Source of the DNA: Polytrichum commune | Lineage: Eukaryota > Streptophyta > Polytrichopsida > Polytrichales > Polytrichaceae | NCBI GenBank assembly: GCA_950295325.1 | Contig: OX485807.1 | Location: forward strand, 20,743,666-20,807,665 | Direction of reading: 5' to 3' | DNA length: 64,000 bases | Shown: positions 11,341-23,300 of the stretch, one piece after another | Numbering within the stretch: position 1 is the first letter of the stretch | Layout: the number at the start of each line of letters is the position of its first letter | The notes under the pieces: generated by a model | What the model was told of the DNA's origin: nothing | What the model saw: only the letters and a program-made list of their open reading frames with translations | Databases searched by the model: none | Made by a program: the position numbers and the translations under genes

Positions 11341-12250
11341 GTTTATACGTAATAACACAATCGCCATACCCCAATATATGCCGATGTTGGACCGGGATAT
11401 ATAGGTGAATGCATGTTATCAATCATCAATAGCAATGACGGTTTTGAAGATATCAAAGTATGATATGAATAGTGGTATCAATGACGATATCACTTTAGTT
11501 TTATAAGTGACTAGACATGGTTAGTGAGTTAGATTAGGTTTAGACATATAAACGTGACTGGCATATTAAAAACCCAGCATTATGTAGTGTATACCAATGT
11601 TGGGTTGGTATATAGGTGAATGCATGTTGTCAATGATCAATATCAATAACGGTATTGAAGATGTCGAGTAACGGTATCGTTAATGGTGTCGATAACAATA
11701 TCACTTCGATTTAGAAGTGCTTGGACACATTTAGTGAGGTAGGTTAGGTTTACATATAATGAGGTCATCACCGTATCGAAAAATCCAGCACTATGTAGTA
11801 TCTACCAATGTTGGACAGTATATAGGTTCGCATGCTATCAATGATCAATATCAATACCGGTGTTAAAGATATCAAATAACGATATCAATAATGGTATCAA
11901 TAACAATATCGCTTCGATTTAAAAGCGATTGGATACAATTAGTGAGGTAGGTTAGGTTTACACATAATGAGGTGATCATTGTATCCAAAAATCCAGCACT
12001 ATGTAGTATATACCAATATTGGACTAGTATACATGTGAATGCATGTTATCAATAATGGTATTGAAGATATCAATAGTGGTATCAATAACAACATCACTTC
12101 AATTATAAGTGACTGGACACAATTAGTATGTTAGGATAGGTTTACACATAATAACGTGATCGCCATACCCAAAAACCCAACACTATGTAGTATATACCAA
12201 TTTTGGACAGGTATATAGGTGAATGTATGCTATCATTAATCAATATCAAT
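11341..12250 (+). repeat. Satellite-like tandem array, about 200-bp unit, 4-5 diverged copies
   Basis: GTTTAYAYRTAATRA...GATCGCC-type blocks recur at about 11340, 11539, 11749, 11957 and 12140 (spacings 199, 210, 208, 183). Each unit holds AACCCARCACTATGTAGTATATACCAAT, TATATAGGTGAATGCATG and runs of TATCAATAACGGTATC. The copies are diverged, so the array is old. A solitary relative lies near 55010-55150, in intron 8 of the DUF639 gene. Confidence 0.85.
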
Positions 12251-13900
12251 AATGGTCTTGAAGGACTTGCGTTAATAATATCAAAATTGGATGACTAATC
12301 AGATTTTGATATTTGGTGGGTGTCTCAAGATGAGAGGATCTTTGTATACTTGAGTTGTAGATACACCCTAGATACACTCGATTTATTGAGGGAATGTGCA
12401 AACGCAACGAGCTATTTTGTAACCTTATTTTGTTCCTTAACTCCGACTTGACTTCAAAATCAATGGTGTCAACGAGCACAAATCGGGGTGGTGAATACAT
12501 ATGAAATTAATTTGCCTTCAACCTACATCCCATGAGGGGCTTGGTTTACGAGAACCCCTTGATCCACTATGAATAGGTTTATCCCCACTTTATTAACTTG
12601 GAGTCTCCATTGCCTTTTTTTGGAGCCAAATTATATCATAATGAAATCATTGCATCTTTACCTTCACAATGGATGAGATTACCTAGACACCTCAAAGCTC
12701 TTGCCAACTCTTGTTGCCACTTAGAGTTTGGTGTATATAATTCTATAGTGGTAAGCACCATACTTCATTAACGCTTTTGGACTTTGCTTGCCAAGATTGA
12801 ATTGATCTCTATGTCATGTCAACTTATTCCATTTTCCAACCAACTCATTGTGTGACATGTGGCATCCATGCTTAGTAAAATCATTACTTTGTGCCAAAGT
12901 TGATAAGGCATTAGACTTGTTCTTTAAAAGTTGCGTAGACAATGAAACACTAGAAGAAAAATAATTGATAGCTTGTCTATCTTGTGTTGAGGCCTTTAAA
13001 TAAACACATGCTCAAAGAGTTCTTCCTCCCTCTTGATATTGGCCTCATTGGTGTCCAATCTCATGTTTGGTCATTTTCATTTGGGAACATTTAAGTTGGA
13101 CTTGAGAATTTGTCAAGAGCCACAAGGGAGCTCCAAGGCTATGGGACCAACTTGTCTATATTCAAAGTGTTTGTTGAGCCCCTTCCCCCCCCCCCCCAAA
13201 AAAAACAAAAAACTCATCTAATACACCAAAGACAAGATGCACCTCCAAATCTTGGATGGTTGATTTTTCCATTTTAAGGACAAAGGTAATGCTTATAGTA
13301 AGGATGATGATTTTGCTTCAAACAGTTACAACCCTAAAAATTGGACAATCAATCATAATAAAAGAAGGATAAGGCCGAGGGGTCCACAAGAGGCAACTCC
13401 AACTTTTTGGAGGGAAACTACTTAATTGCAGCAAATAAAATTTGCTTGCCATGGTATTAATATGTAAAAATTATGAGGACGATTGTGGAGCTCACATGAC
13501 GTCCACATCACCCTCCGGCACCCCCACATTCGTTGCTCATCGTCAAAGATTACTACCCACACAAACGGGGATAGTATAATTTTGCCAAATTTCCCAAATC
13601 TCAATCCCTAGGTTTGCCAAATGTAGATTGTGATTGGTAAGACAACTACACTAATATGTGCGATTAGGTCGCCTTTGTAAACTTTACTCATACAAAAACT
13701 TCAAATGAGATCCAAATCACAAAATCTCATAACTTTATCTATTCATATCTATAACAACCACAACAAAAATGATCATTCGTGTGCTTTGTTATTATAGAAT
13801 ATGAGGTATATTCTATAGATTCCTTGAATATGATGGGTAATTTTCCTCAAGTCTTGAACTTCAACCGGTTCATTTGTAACTAGTCATTGGTCCTCCCTTT
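12251..13900. other. Unassigned sequence, possible decayed minus-strand coding relic
   Basis: On the minus strand about 12640-12960 reads as fairly long open stretches (for example SNALSTLAQSNDFTKHGC) broken by frameshifts. They may be a decayed transposon protein but match no family I can name. A 14-base C run followed by A-rich sequence lies at about 13184-13205. Confidence 0.3.
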
Positions 13901-13917
13901 CCATGGTAGCCATCTCA

Positions 13918-14490
13918 GGGCCGATTTACACCATGGACCACGAAGTCGGACCATGGAAGATGGCCTTTCTGCAAGGTCCAACTTCCATGGCCAGTGTTCT
14001 TTAAAAAACACATTTACAAAGCTTTTGGGCCCCTCACTCAGTGTCAACTGTATGTGGACCAAGAGGGATGACCATGCATCAAAAAGTGAATGTGTTGATT
14101 CTTTTAATGTACGTCCCAAAATGGCAGTTTTGAAAATAAAAACAAAAAATAAATCAAGTTTTTCCCATTCTCTTGTCTTCATCTTCTCTCCCCCCCCCCC
14201 AAAAAAAAATTCATTAAAATTTTATTATAACAATAATTCTTTACCATGGCCCTTGTCTTTTCCTACTAGAGCACCTCTTTAGCCTCTCCCGCCGCAAAAC
14301 CCATCGGACCATGTCAATGAATAATGCAGGCCTTAAAATATGTCTTTTTGGGACCTCGAACTCCATGGTCACCCGGACACTTTTTCCCTTGGTGTAAACC
14401 AAAGTGGTTATGAGACGAGTTCAACAGCCAACCACAAGATTGTACAGGGCCTTGGGACAACTTCATGGGTCCATGGTGTTAAACAACCCC
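13918..14490 (+). mobile_element. MITE family F1, full-length copy B
   Basis: Left end GGGCCGATTTACACCATGG and right end TCCATGGTGTTAAACAACCC are inverted relatives. Interior blocks match copies A and C (AATGACCATGCA, TCTCTTGTCTTCATCTTCTC, GGGACCTCGAACTCCATGGTCAC). CTCA flanks both sides, a weak sign of a short target duplication. An internal C10A9 tract (about 14191-14209) is an expansion of the CCCCCAAA seen in copy A. Confidence 0.75.
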
Positions 14491-14604
14491 TCAAGTTCAT
14501 TTGTATATAACAGGAAACGACATACATGGGCCAACCAACCGCTAGTTATAGGTGAACCAGTTGAAGTTCGAAGACTTCATGAAAATCACCCATCGTATTA
14601 GACG

Positions 14605-14885
14605 AAATAAATATGTCAATAACCAATGTCGGGGCAATCCAACGTGAATTTGAGCCCGTTGTGCTCAAGAATCCTCTTGGCGCATGGTGGGGTTTACTGC
14701 CTATCTTACAGTGGGTGGGCCGTTGACTTCCTACCTACCTAGCTAGTTTTTCATGTCAAGTAGAGAGAAGATTTCACAACAAGAGTCAAACCGCCAACAC
14801 ACTCCGTTCGAAAATGGGTACCTCTCCAGTGTCACCCAGTAGTAGAAGTTTAGGGTCATCTCGAACCAATATTAGAGGAATCTAT
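14605..14885 (-). mobile_element. SINE-like repeat, copy 2 (inverted)
   Basis: Reverse complement of the repeat at 8340-8580: TGCTCAAGAATCCTCTTGG, GGTGGGGTTTACTGCC, TCAAGTAGAGAGAAGA, GGGTACC and GTTTAGGGTCATCTCG in inverted order. The B-box here has changed to AGAGTCAAACCGCC on the + strand. Confidence 0.5.
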
Positions 14886-14954
14886 ATAGAATATACCTCA
14901 AACCAATGAACACAAACCGGAAGATCACAACACGTAACCGGTCGGACTTAGGAA

Positions 14955-15590
14955 ACTCTAGGATCTCGGCCGGCTATATATGCCCAAAACTCTCCCCAGA
15001 CATGGCTGGGGACGCAATGAGTGAGTGATGGGCGTGCGTTGTGTAGTTTGTTGTGTTTGTAGTAAGGTAGAAATACCCAAACCGGTTAACCACCCTCTAC
15101 TCGTGCACTAGACCGCCGTCATAACAGTGAAGTGCCATCTCTGAAACCGATCATGGCTCGGCAGCAACTCCAACGCGTGTACACTTAGTGTAGCCGATGA
15201 AAGTCAAGTGTTAATGTACTCATGAGGTAACCAATGTAGGCGATGTTCTGTATGGAAATGCGGAGTACCGTGTTCGGTGTAGGGAGAATCTAGTGAACAA
15301 GTAGGGGGTTGGACAACTTTCCACTTTGAAAATTTGTAGCATTTTCTGTATAGGGCAGAAAAATATGAAACAACTTGCATTCTTCATGAATCCTTCTCGT
15401 CTATCTTGAAAAATTACCTCATGATCGTCCGACCGGATGTTCAATGCGAACGAATCACCTTATTTTCACGGGTTATGGTGTTTCTACCTTAGGATCTCGG
15501 CCGGCTATCTATGCCCAAAACTCTCTCCGGGAATGCATAGTGAGTGAGTGATGGGCGTGCGTTGTGTAGTTTTGTTGCGTTTGTAGTAAT
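14955..15590. repeat. Pair of roughly 100-bp direct repeats 531 bp apart
   Basis: The block GGATCTCGGCCGGCTAT...GTGATGGGCGTGCGTTGTGTAG begins at 14961 and again at 15492 with few changes. Such a pair could be short LTR-like ends or a segmental duplication. The roughly 430 bp between them shows no coding sequence. Confidence 0.7.
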
Positions 15591-15598
15591 GAGAGGAA

Positions 15599-15770
15599 GG
15601 GGGGGGGGGGTTAAGTACTCTTTCCACATGCTATGCTAGCTGTGTGAGAGCAGAGCAAATGATGGGAAAGTCAGGCCACCCACTCCGACTCTTTCCTTAC
15701 TTCCAAATCAATACACACACACATACACACACGGGCATGAAGAGAAGGGAAGGGAAGGGAAGGGACTCCT
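15599..15770 (+). repeat. Low-complexity tracts: poly-G, (CA)n and (GGGAA)n
   Basis: A poly-G run of about 12 lies near 15599-15610, ACACACACACATACACACAC near 15712-15732, and four GGGAA(G) units near 15746-15766. No gene is associated. Confidence 0.9.
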
Positions 15771-15827
15771 AGCTAGCCGTTGTTATGGTAAAGTAAAGCT
15801 CGCTTGCTTACTTGCATGCCGTTATGA

Positions 15828-16590
15828 TTAACCCCTAAGTGTCTACGAGGGCCTAGGCCGTGCCTCTCCAAGCCCCACATTAATTAAAATGGCGGTGTTT
15901 CAGCTAATCATGCCGAACCTGACCCTATTTGAAAGTCGGCTTATTTTTTTAAGTGCACGGGTTGATTATGTTAAGCGCTTGATGTTATTGAAGATTCAAG
16001 TGCAAACATGCACGTGCACGGAGGGGCTCCCTCAAAAATTCTCCCTCCAATTTCGTTGTTGTGGTGAAGTACAGCTTAATTAGTTACTTGTTTACACGTA
16101 GTTGTTGTTTAACCCTGAAGCGTCCATGGGGCATCTCCAAGCAAAAACAAAGAGTGTGTTTGAACTAATTGTGTCGAAACTGATCCTATTTGAAATCAAC
16201 TGATTCTTCAAGTGCATTGGTTGCATACGTTCAACACTTTGATGTTTGTTGAAGAATCGAGTTCAAAGCGTGCACGTGCATGGAGGGACTCCTCAAAAAC
16301 TCTCCCTCCGTCTTCGTTGTTCTGGCATAGAATAAACTCCACTCACTTACTTTATTATCAACTCCTACGTGTCTAAGATGCTTAGACTGGGCCTCCTCAA
16401 GCCAAAAAAAATGAAGAAAAAAAACACACAATAGCGTATATGAGCTACGTACTTTCATTTACAACTAATCATGTTGAACGTGGACCCTATTTGAAACTAA
16501 CTTATTCCTCAAGCGCCATGTTTGAACAGACTAAACATTATGATGTTATTGAATATTCAAGCTCAAACACGTAGCTCGGGGTGCCCTCGG
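15828..16590 (+). repeat. Tandem array, three diverged units of about 250-280 bp
   Basis: Units begin at AACCCCTAAGTGTCT (15830), AACCCTGAAGCGTCC (16111) and AACTCCTACGTGTCT (16360); spacings are 281 and 249. Each contains ACCCTATTTGAAA, TGATGTTATTGAA and CAAGTGCA. Units 1 and 2 contain a GTGCACGTGCA-type palindrome (near 16011 and 16271) that includes a CACGTG core. Confidence 0.8.
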
Positions 16591-17348
16591 ATGCAAATAC
16601 ATACATTATATTTTGATCATCAGTGTCCAGTATGAGTACATAACAAGGTCTCAAACACATGAATATACAAAACATGATTCACGAACTTGGTGAAGCCCAT
16701 ATAAATTCATGTATATGGCCGTACAAGTGTATACCCCACGTCCTTCAAGTGGTAACCTTACATACTTCCATACATTGCGAACATTGTAAACATCCAAACG
16801 AGGAGAGTGGAGCCCGAGCCATCTTCCAACATTGTAGATTTTTTTTGCACCATTCATTATATCCCCACACGTATATTTTAACAAATTGTCTTCAACATGT
16901 CGTTAGTTAGCCGGAGAAGGTCTTCTTTTACCCTTTTTGTCCTTCCCATATATATTGTTGTACTAGGGTTGTGAGTGAGAGGGAGGGGGGGGGGGAATAC
17001 CGTAAGTTGGTCTAGCTTACCCTTCAATCCAATGGCCTCCAAATAAGTAGGTAAGTACATAGGTACATGGGCTTGCAGATCTCCACATACCTACAAATTA
17101 TATCATCCAACACACCACGTCGTACCCGACCCCATGGCTAAGGTTTCATGCTATGTACGTTAAACTTCATTCATTCGGAATCGTGAAAATTTTATAGCAT
17201 GGAAAAAGTTGTTTTTAAATGAGTTGACTCGAAAACTAGTTTAGTGGGGTCCAGTTGGCATGAATCGGCCGTCAACATGTAGGGGAACCTGTTTTTCACT
17301 AGACCCCCTTCATTCATGATGGATCGATTTACACAGACAACATGAACT
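16591..17348. other. Unassigned AT-rich sequence
   Basis: Short open frames on both strands (for example 16651-16910) overlap one another and show no domain. A poly-G tract lies near 16986-16995. No gene is supported. Confidence 0.4.
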
Positions 17349-17353
17349 CTGAG

Positions 17354-17834
17354 GGGCAGTTTACACTATGGACCATGAAGTCGTCCCACGTAAGAGGCCT
17401 ATTTTGCGTGGGACGACTTCCATGGTCCGAGTTACTAAAATATTAGTTTACATGGTTCGTGGGCCCTTCACTAGGTGTAAACCGAATGTGGACCATGAAG
17501 AATGACCATGCACCAAAAAGTGGAGTCATTAACTAAGTTGGGGAAAAAATCATTAAAAAAATCCAAAAAAATCATTAAAACGGCATTTTTCTAACATGGG
17601 CCCTTGCTATTTTTCCTAGACCACCTCTTTTGCTTGTCCCAACGGAAAACCCGTTGGACCATGGCAGTGGATAGAGTAGGCTTAAAAAAACAAATTTGTG
17701 GACCTCAACCTCCGTAGTCACTTTGCCATTTTTCCCTTGGTGTAAACCCAAGCCGTCCCGGGACGACTTCAACGTCCAATCACATCGCTTAGACGGCCGT
17801 GGGACGACTTCATGGTCCATAGTGTAAACCGCAC
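17354..17834 (+). mobile_element. MITE family F1, best-preserved copy C with terminal inverted repeats
   Basis: The left end reads GGGCAGTTTACACTATGGAC followed by CATGAAGTCGTCCCACG, and the right end is its inverse, ending TAGTGTAAACCGCAC. The inverted repeat spans about 36-38 bp and mismatches mainly in the first six bases. CTGAG sits directly outside both ends (17349-17353 and 17835-17839), a candidate 5-bp target duplication. The interior is non-coding. This copy defines the F1 ends; superfamily is not settled. Confidence 0.85.
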
Positions 17835-17918
17835 CTGAGTCTCATACGTTGTCCAGTAGTAGTGGTTAGAGGAGGTCACTCTTTGTATAATTCGACAACC
17901 ATGTGCGTCCAAAGGAAT

Positions 17919-17950
17919 TTTTGTTGTTGTTGTTGTTGTTGTTGTTGGGG
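17919..17950 (+). repeat. (TTG)n microsatellite followed by G run
   Basis: About nine TTG/GTT units end in GGGGGGG. It lies at the downstream end of the minus-strand LINE relic. Confidence 0.9.
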
Positions 17951-17959
17951 GGGTATTAA

Positions 17960-19690
17960 TACCGTTAAAATGAAAATATTTCTTGAATGTTCGAAGAATA
18001 CACTCTTGTTTGACTTTTGGACACCTTATGTTATTTGCAGTACCTCAATTTTCTTACTTGCTAGCAATTTTTGAAACATCTTATCTCTAGTGTGTAGCCT
18101 AGGTCCTCCACGATGGCTAGGAGCCTTGGGTGGCTGAACGAGCCAAAATGCATTTTTTAAAGTCGATGTAGGTGAGGTATATGTCTTTGTTTTTGTATTT
18201 AGCATCTTTGAGGGTGGCGATGATTGCTTGGATTCGGCCGAATGTGTTCCTCATTAGGTGAAAGCGTTCTTGATTATGGTTTAGGATTTCGTAATATTCG
18301 CCAAAGGTAGTGAGTCAGGATGTGAACGTGCTCGTGAAGAGTTTGTTGATGGTGCATGCCAAGGCCATATGATTGTAACTGGTGATAATTGTAGAGTTGT
18401 CTATTTTGTGTAGTAGGATGGTTATGTTGTGTTTCCATTCTTTAGGTATGGAATTTTGTTGATAGCATTGTAGGAAGAAGAGGAATAGCATGTCATGGAA
18501 GTTATTGGGGAGGGCTTTTAGGATATCACTCGGGTTTTTTTCCTCCTTTTAATGGGGTTTTAAAGCATGTATCACGTTATTCTAGTGAACATAGAGGCTA
18601 ATGAGATGTTGAGGGATGTTTTTTTTTTTTTTTTTTTCATGGGAAAATCCTTCTTTTATGATCCATGGATATTGTCGGATTGCGCATACACATTCTTCAT
18701 GGTGGTATGTTGGGTTTGAGCATAGTGGGGCTTGTTTGTGGAAGGATTTTGTTTCTATGTCATGTATGATTTGGCTATGCATCCGGGTGTGTTGCAAAAC
18801 TGCCACTTTTGTCCTAAGGTAGTCTAGCGATACAAAGTTTTGGGGGTTGAAGATTTGTTGGTGGATGTTTTTGGGGTTTTGTGTCTAGCATAGTTCCATT
18901 TTTTTCTTATTGCTTTCTTGCAGTTTTGTGTTGTTTGTAAAGTTGAGATTTTTCTTGCTTTGATGCATGCATTTTTGGTTAATTCTTGAATCTCGCCTAT
19001 CCATTGTTAGAGTGTGGTGGGGCAGGGATGGTAGGGAGTTTTTGTGTGTTTTGGATGGGTTGTAGTAAGTGCCAATTGGAGGGTGATGGGAACATGGTGA
19101 TTCGTATGGCGTGCTTGATGATGTGCCGATTGGAGGCGTTTTTCCATTGTTTTTTGTGTTTTGCAGGGGAGGAAGCCCCCCTTGTTATGTGTTTGTGGAG
19201 TAGGTTTGAAAAGGGGGGAGGGGTTGTGCATGTTTGTAGGGCACGCTTACAGTGAATTGCATGATGTAAATAATTTTTACTTGTGATCCGAGCCATTGTT
19301 CACGTGTGAGGGGGAGGGGTTTTTTTTAGAATTTTTGTTCATTGGTAGATTTTTGTGAAATTTTGTTAAGAATGCAATTATGTGAGGCTTTGGGATGAGT
19401 AGGTATATTGTACATGAGAGTGGGATGGTGTGGTGGGGGATCTTCTAGCTATGAAGTAGGGGGAGTTGCATGGTGACTAGGAAGTGGTCAAAGTTGAGTT
19501 TAAGGTATGTGTTGACTTGACATTTTGGGTGGGTGCAGTATTTTTGGGCTAAGTAAAAGCCATTTCTTAGGTTATTATGTGTATAATTGGGGCCTCCTTG
19601 TCTTGAGAAGTTGAAGGTGTTAAGGAAGGGTATTAGTTGTATATCTTATGTAAATGCTTTCCAAATTTTTATCATTTTGAGTATAATGAA
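17960..19690 (-). pseudogene. LINE (non-LTR retrotransposon) relic: endonuclease end plus reverse transcriptase
   Basis: The family copies its RNA into DNA at a nicked target in the nucleus. The minus strand, read from 19690 down, gives the end of an apurinic-type endonuclease (TFNFSRQGGPNYTH, then INTYLKLNFDHFLVTMQLPL, where the usual SDH reads FDH). Next comes a linker with GSQVK and QKAIRKKW-like text in shifting frames, then the fingers and palm of reverse transcriptase in one frame at 18545-18120. That frame reads SDILKALPNNFHDMLFLFFLQ, IPKEWKHNITILLHK, LACTINKLFTSTF, EYYEILNHNQERFHLMRNT, and DIYLTYIDFK (RT motif A). The frame shifts there and PRLLAIVEDLGYT can be read in another frame. 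The YxDD box and C-terminus were not found. One TGA lies inside the RT frame. Family call is confident; clade is unknown. Confidence 0.85.
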
Positions 19691-20350
19691 CATGCATGAG
19701 CCACAAAGGTGACCATAGACACATATGAGCTCCAAATGTCAATTGTTGGGGATATGACTACTTTTGACGTGCAAATTGTCATCACTAAGGAGTTCAAGAA
19801 GGTGTTCAACGAATATAGCATCAAGTTTCATAAGTTATTGGCTATTGCAAACCTAGAGCTAGGACCAAAGTTTCTAGCTCAAATCAAGAGGCACTATGAC
19901 ACATGTGTTGAGCTAGAAATAAGTCAAGAAAAGCTATACAAGCTTGTGTGCATTCGAGTTGATTCGTGGAGAAGGCTAAATGGCTACCAATATGGAACAT
20001 TAATAAGGTTTGAAATGAGGAGGAAGGATTTCCTTTGCCGGGAATGATGCATGATTGGCGGTTTACCTTCATAAAGCAACTTATTGTTAGCAGATACAAC
20101 ACGTCATCATGTAATGATATTGTGTTTGGGTTTGTTACATTTACATAATGGTTTTGATTTTGCAATGGTGTTGTTTACGGAGGCCGTGTGTACCCATCTA
20201 GGTAAAATACTTGAAGAGTACAAAGATATGAACATTCTAACATGGGCACCTACTTTTAGGCAATATATTGCTCGTTGGAGAAAGATGAATTGGTAACCAA
20301 AAATGAGAAGTTTTTTCTCTATGAGCTTCACCTTCGAGCAACAAGGTTGA
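19691..20350 (+). other. Possible decayed coding segment of unknown family
   Basis: The frame at + 19709-20047 encodes 112 residues of balanced composition (VITKEFKKVFNEYSIKFHKL, ELGPKFLAQIKRHYDTCVEL), and a second frame, 20084-20296, ends ILEEYKDMNILTW. The two look like pieces of one protein broken by an indel. I recognise no family. Codon-like composition could also be chance, so this is not called as a gene. Confidence 0.25.
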
Positions 20351-23300
20351 TCTCAAAAGGCATCGCATCGCATGTTTGCTAGGTTCATTGCATTCTTTCT
20401 TCTTTTCTATCTTCATGTGATTTCTTTACTTCTTAGTTGGTTGACAAATAAAATAAATAATAGTAATGTTGGGGTTTAGTTTATACACCGACGTGAATGG
20501 GAGTCCATTCCTTTGCACCGTGTTCATGTTTAACCAAGCGTCATGGGAAGGGTACTCCCTCCCTCTCGGAAGGTGGGCTCCTTTAGTTTAAAATGCTCGG
20601 AATCTTACATCTAGGGGGGGGGGGTCTATGGAGGGTTGTTTGTTGTCTAGCTTCCTTTTGTTTAGTATTAGGTATGTAAGGTATTTAACGGCAATTTGGT
20701 GTAGTTGATGGTTGACACTTAAATAATGTGGCCCCAACGGTAGTGTTTCTGGCGGTATTATGAAGGGACGCTTTGTGTTGCATTAAAGTTTAGGAGGCTT
20801 TTGTGTGGTAGATACCAACATCCACAATAACAATGTTTGGTTCACATGTGTTAGATTTGCTTGCATCATACATGTGCAGAAGCATGTGTGAGGTGGGTGA
20901 AATAAAGTGGCCACCATTTTTTTGGCGTCTTCAATGTTTTATTTGTCCACATTAACTTACCTTGGGTTTCCTATCAAATTCTTGAATATAGTCACCACTG
21001 GCTTCTACCAATTGGCTCCCTCGTTCTCTACTTCTATGTTGGCTTCATTTTTGCATTTCAAAGCTTCATTAAGTCAATTTTCCATATATTTAAAGTTAAA
21101 ATTGGTGCCACTTGGTATTCGTTGTCCTTCCACCATGGAATATGCTTGACCACCCTCTTGCATATATGGAGTTGGTCTTGTAGGTAATTGGGGGCCTCCA
21201 CATCTTTTCAAGGTATGGGTGGTACATGGACTATGAGAAATCTAGATGTCTATATGTTGAGTGGCCAATAGCTTTGTTGAAATTAGGCACATCTATTGTA
21301 GTGATGCCCAACCTACATAGAGTAGTCGTTGGGCTTACCCCAAGAATAGAAAATACTTTGACACACTTGTTGGTGGGTTGTACTAGGGCATGATTATATA
21401 TATATTTGTGTTACATTCCTTGCTTTCAAAGTGGCAAATTGTTGTCAATTACTTTCAATCTCGTATCATTAGTAATAAGATATCTACTTTTAGTTGGCCA
21501 AAGCTCAATGGCCGTGTTAATCGCTACAATCAAATTGGTTAGTTAGAATCGTTGACATTATGTGTTTGTTTTTATCTAATGTAGTGTTGGTGCAAGTGAT
21601 TAATGGAACAATAGAGTTATGCCTATAGTCTCTCAAAGAGGATGAAGTCATGGGATTGTTCCTTCTTTGAGAGGATTTTTTTTATCAATAGCTTGTGAGT
21701 TTGTTGTGTCATGTTTCGGAGTCTATTTTGAAAGTTGGGTGAAATTCCTTGGACTTCCTCTTGTCATTCCGAAAACTTTGAGAAAATTTTGGGGTCTAAA
21801 ATAGGGTTTATCCATGGGTTTCCCACCCTAAATCTCGAGCCAACCTATCCAAGGTTAATGTGGCCACCCATCCCAGTATCACAAGCTACGATTTTGATAT
21901 TTAATAGCCTAACATCACTCTTTGAACATGTTAATTTAAGCCTTAAGAAAATTGGGTGACTTTATGGTTACCCACTCAAACTCACGTTTAGCCAACTTAA
22001 TGTCAGTTTGGTCCTAATAATTTATGCATAACTCTAATGAGTTACTGGATAAACCACTAACAACCCAGTGACACCTTATTGAGTTTGGAATTTGTCTGTG
22101 AAATTATAAACTTTTGATCATGATTTTGACGATGGTAGGTAAGGTAGAAGTGCCTATGAGCGCCCATTGCAGACATTTTGAGCACTATGGTCTTTAACCT
22201 AACCCAAAAATATTTTACATTATATTATTTGGATTTGCCATTACATTATGAATGCAATGATATCAAGACCACATGAACCCAAGCGTGTACGCTTTCTATA
22301 AAAATGGTCAAATTCATCAATTTTTTTTAAATTTTTTTTTACCCTTTTTAGTTTTCCATGCCCCTCCAAAGTGGACAAATTATAATCATTTTTTTCCCCT
22401 CCTTCAACCAATGAGTTGGGATATTACCCTTAGAATGACACAATTAGTGCTCATGTTTAGGTACATAATTTTCCACTTTTTGGGGGGGGGGGGATAACTC
22501 ATATTTATGTAAATATGGACATTATCTCAAAATTTGGATTTTTGGGTTACCTCAATTCTATGGGCAAATCCATCGATACACTTCCAATATTTGTAAATTT
22601 TATGGGAGATGTGTGAATTCTCACTAAATGTTATGATAATAAAACATGCTAGAATGATCTAATGATTGTATTTCGATGTTCTAAATACACAAGTAAATGA
22701 CATGTAATCAAAACATTAAAAAAAAATTCATATAATATTATCATCATGAACTCTACATATTCTATTGTAGGATCTTATAACAGAATTCAACATGTCATCT
22801 TGACTTGGACTTAGTCTAATTTTACTTAAACCTCGATTGAATGTAGATGACGGAAATAGGCGCTTCCACCTTTATGCGTGATGGGGTCAAACATGACCAA
22901 TGCCTTTGGAGACCAAAACACATCCTCCTTTATGGGAACACCCCATCCGTGAGAGCACTAATGAAACAACGTCTTAATAGTTTGGGACTCAAGAAGGCAC
23001 GCCTTTCTCAAAGGCATGGTTCCTTTCATTGGGTCACGTGAACAAGTTATTGAACATAATCATTAGCTCGGATAATTGTTCCTTCAAGTTACACCACCAT
23101 GTGTAAACTCGGTCGAAGGGCTCGTCACATTCATTTTCCACCAACCCTTTTCCTCACATCCCTATTGATTACGAGTAGTTCTCATTTCATACATCATAGT
23201 AAAGGGCCTTCTATGAAAATGTCACCCTATTATTATTATTATTATTATTCACGTAGGCATCAAGTGATTATTGCTCCACGGCAAAAACGTATGCCACACA

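Noticed and set aside
14961-15590. LTR retrotransposon with short LTRs
   Set aside because: The direct repeats are about 100 bp with only about 430 bp between them, and there is no primer-binding site, polypurine tract or gag/pol text.
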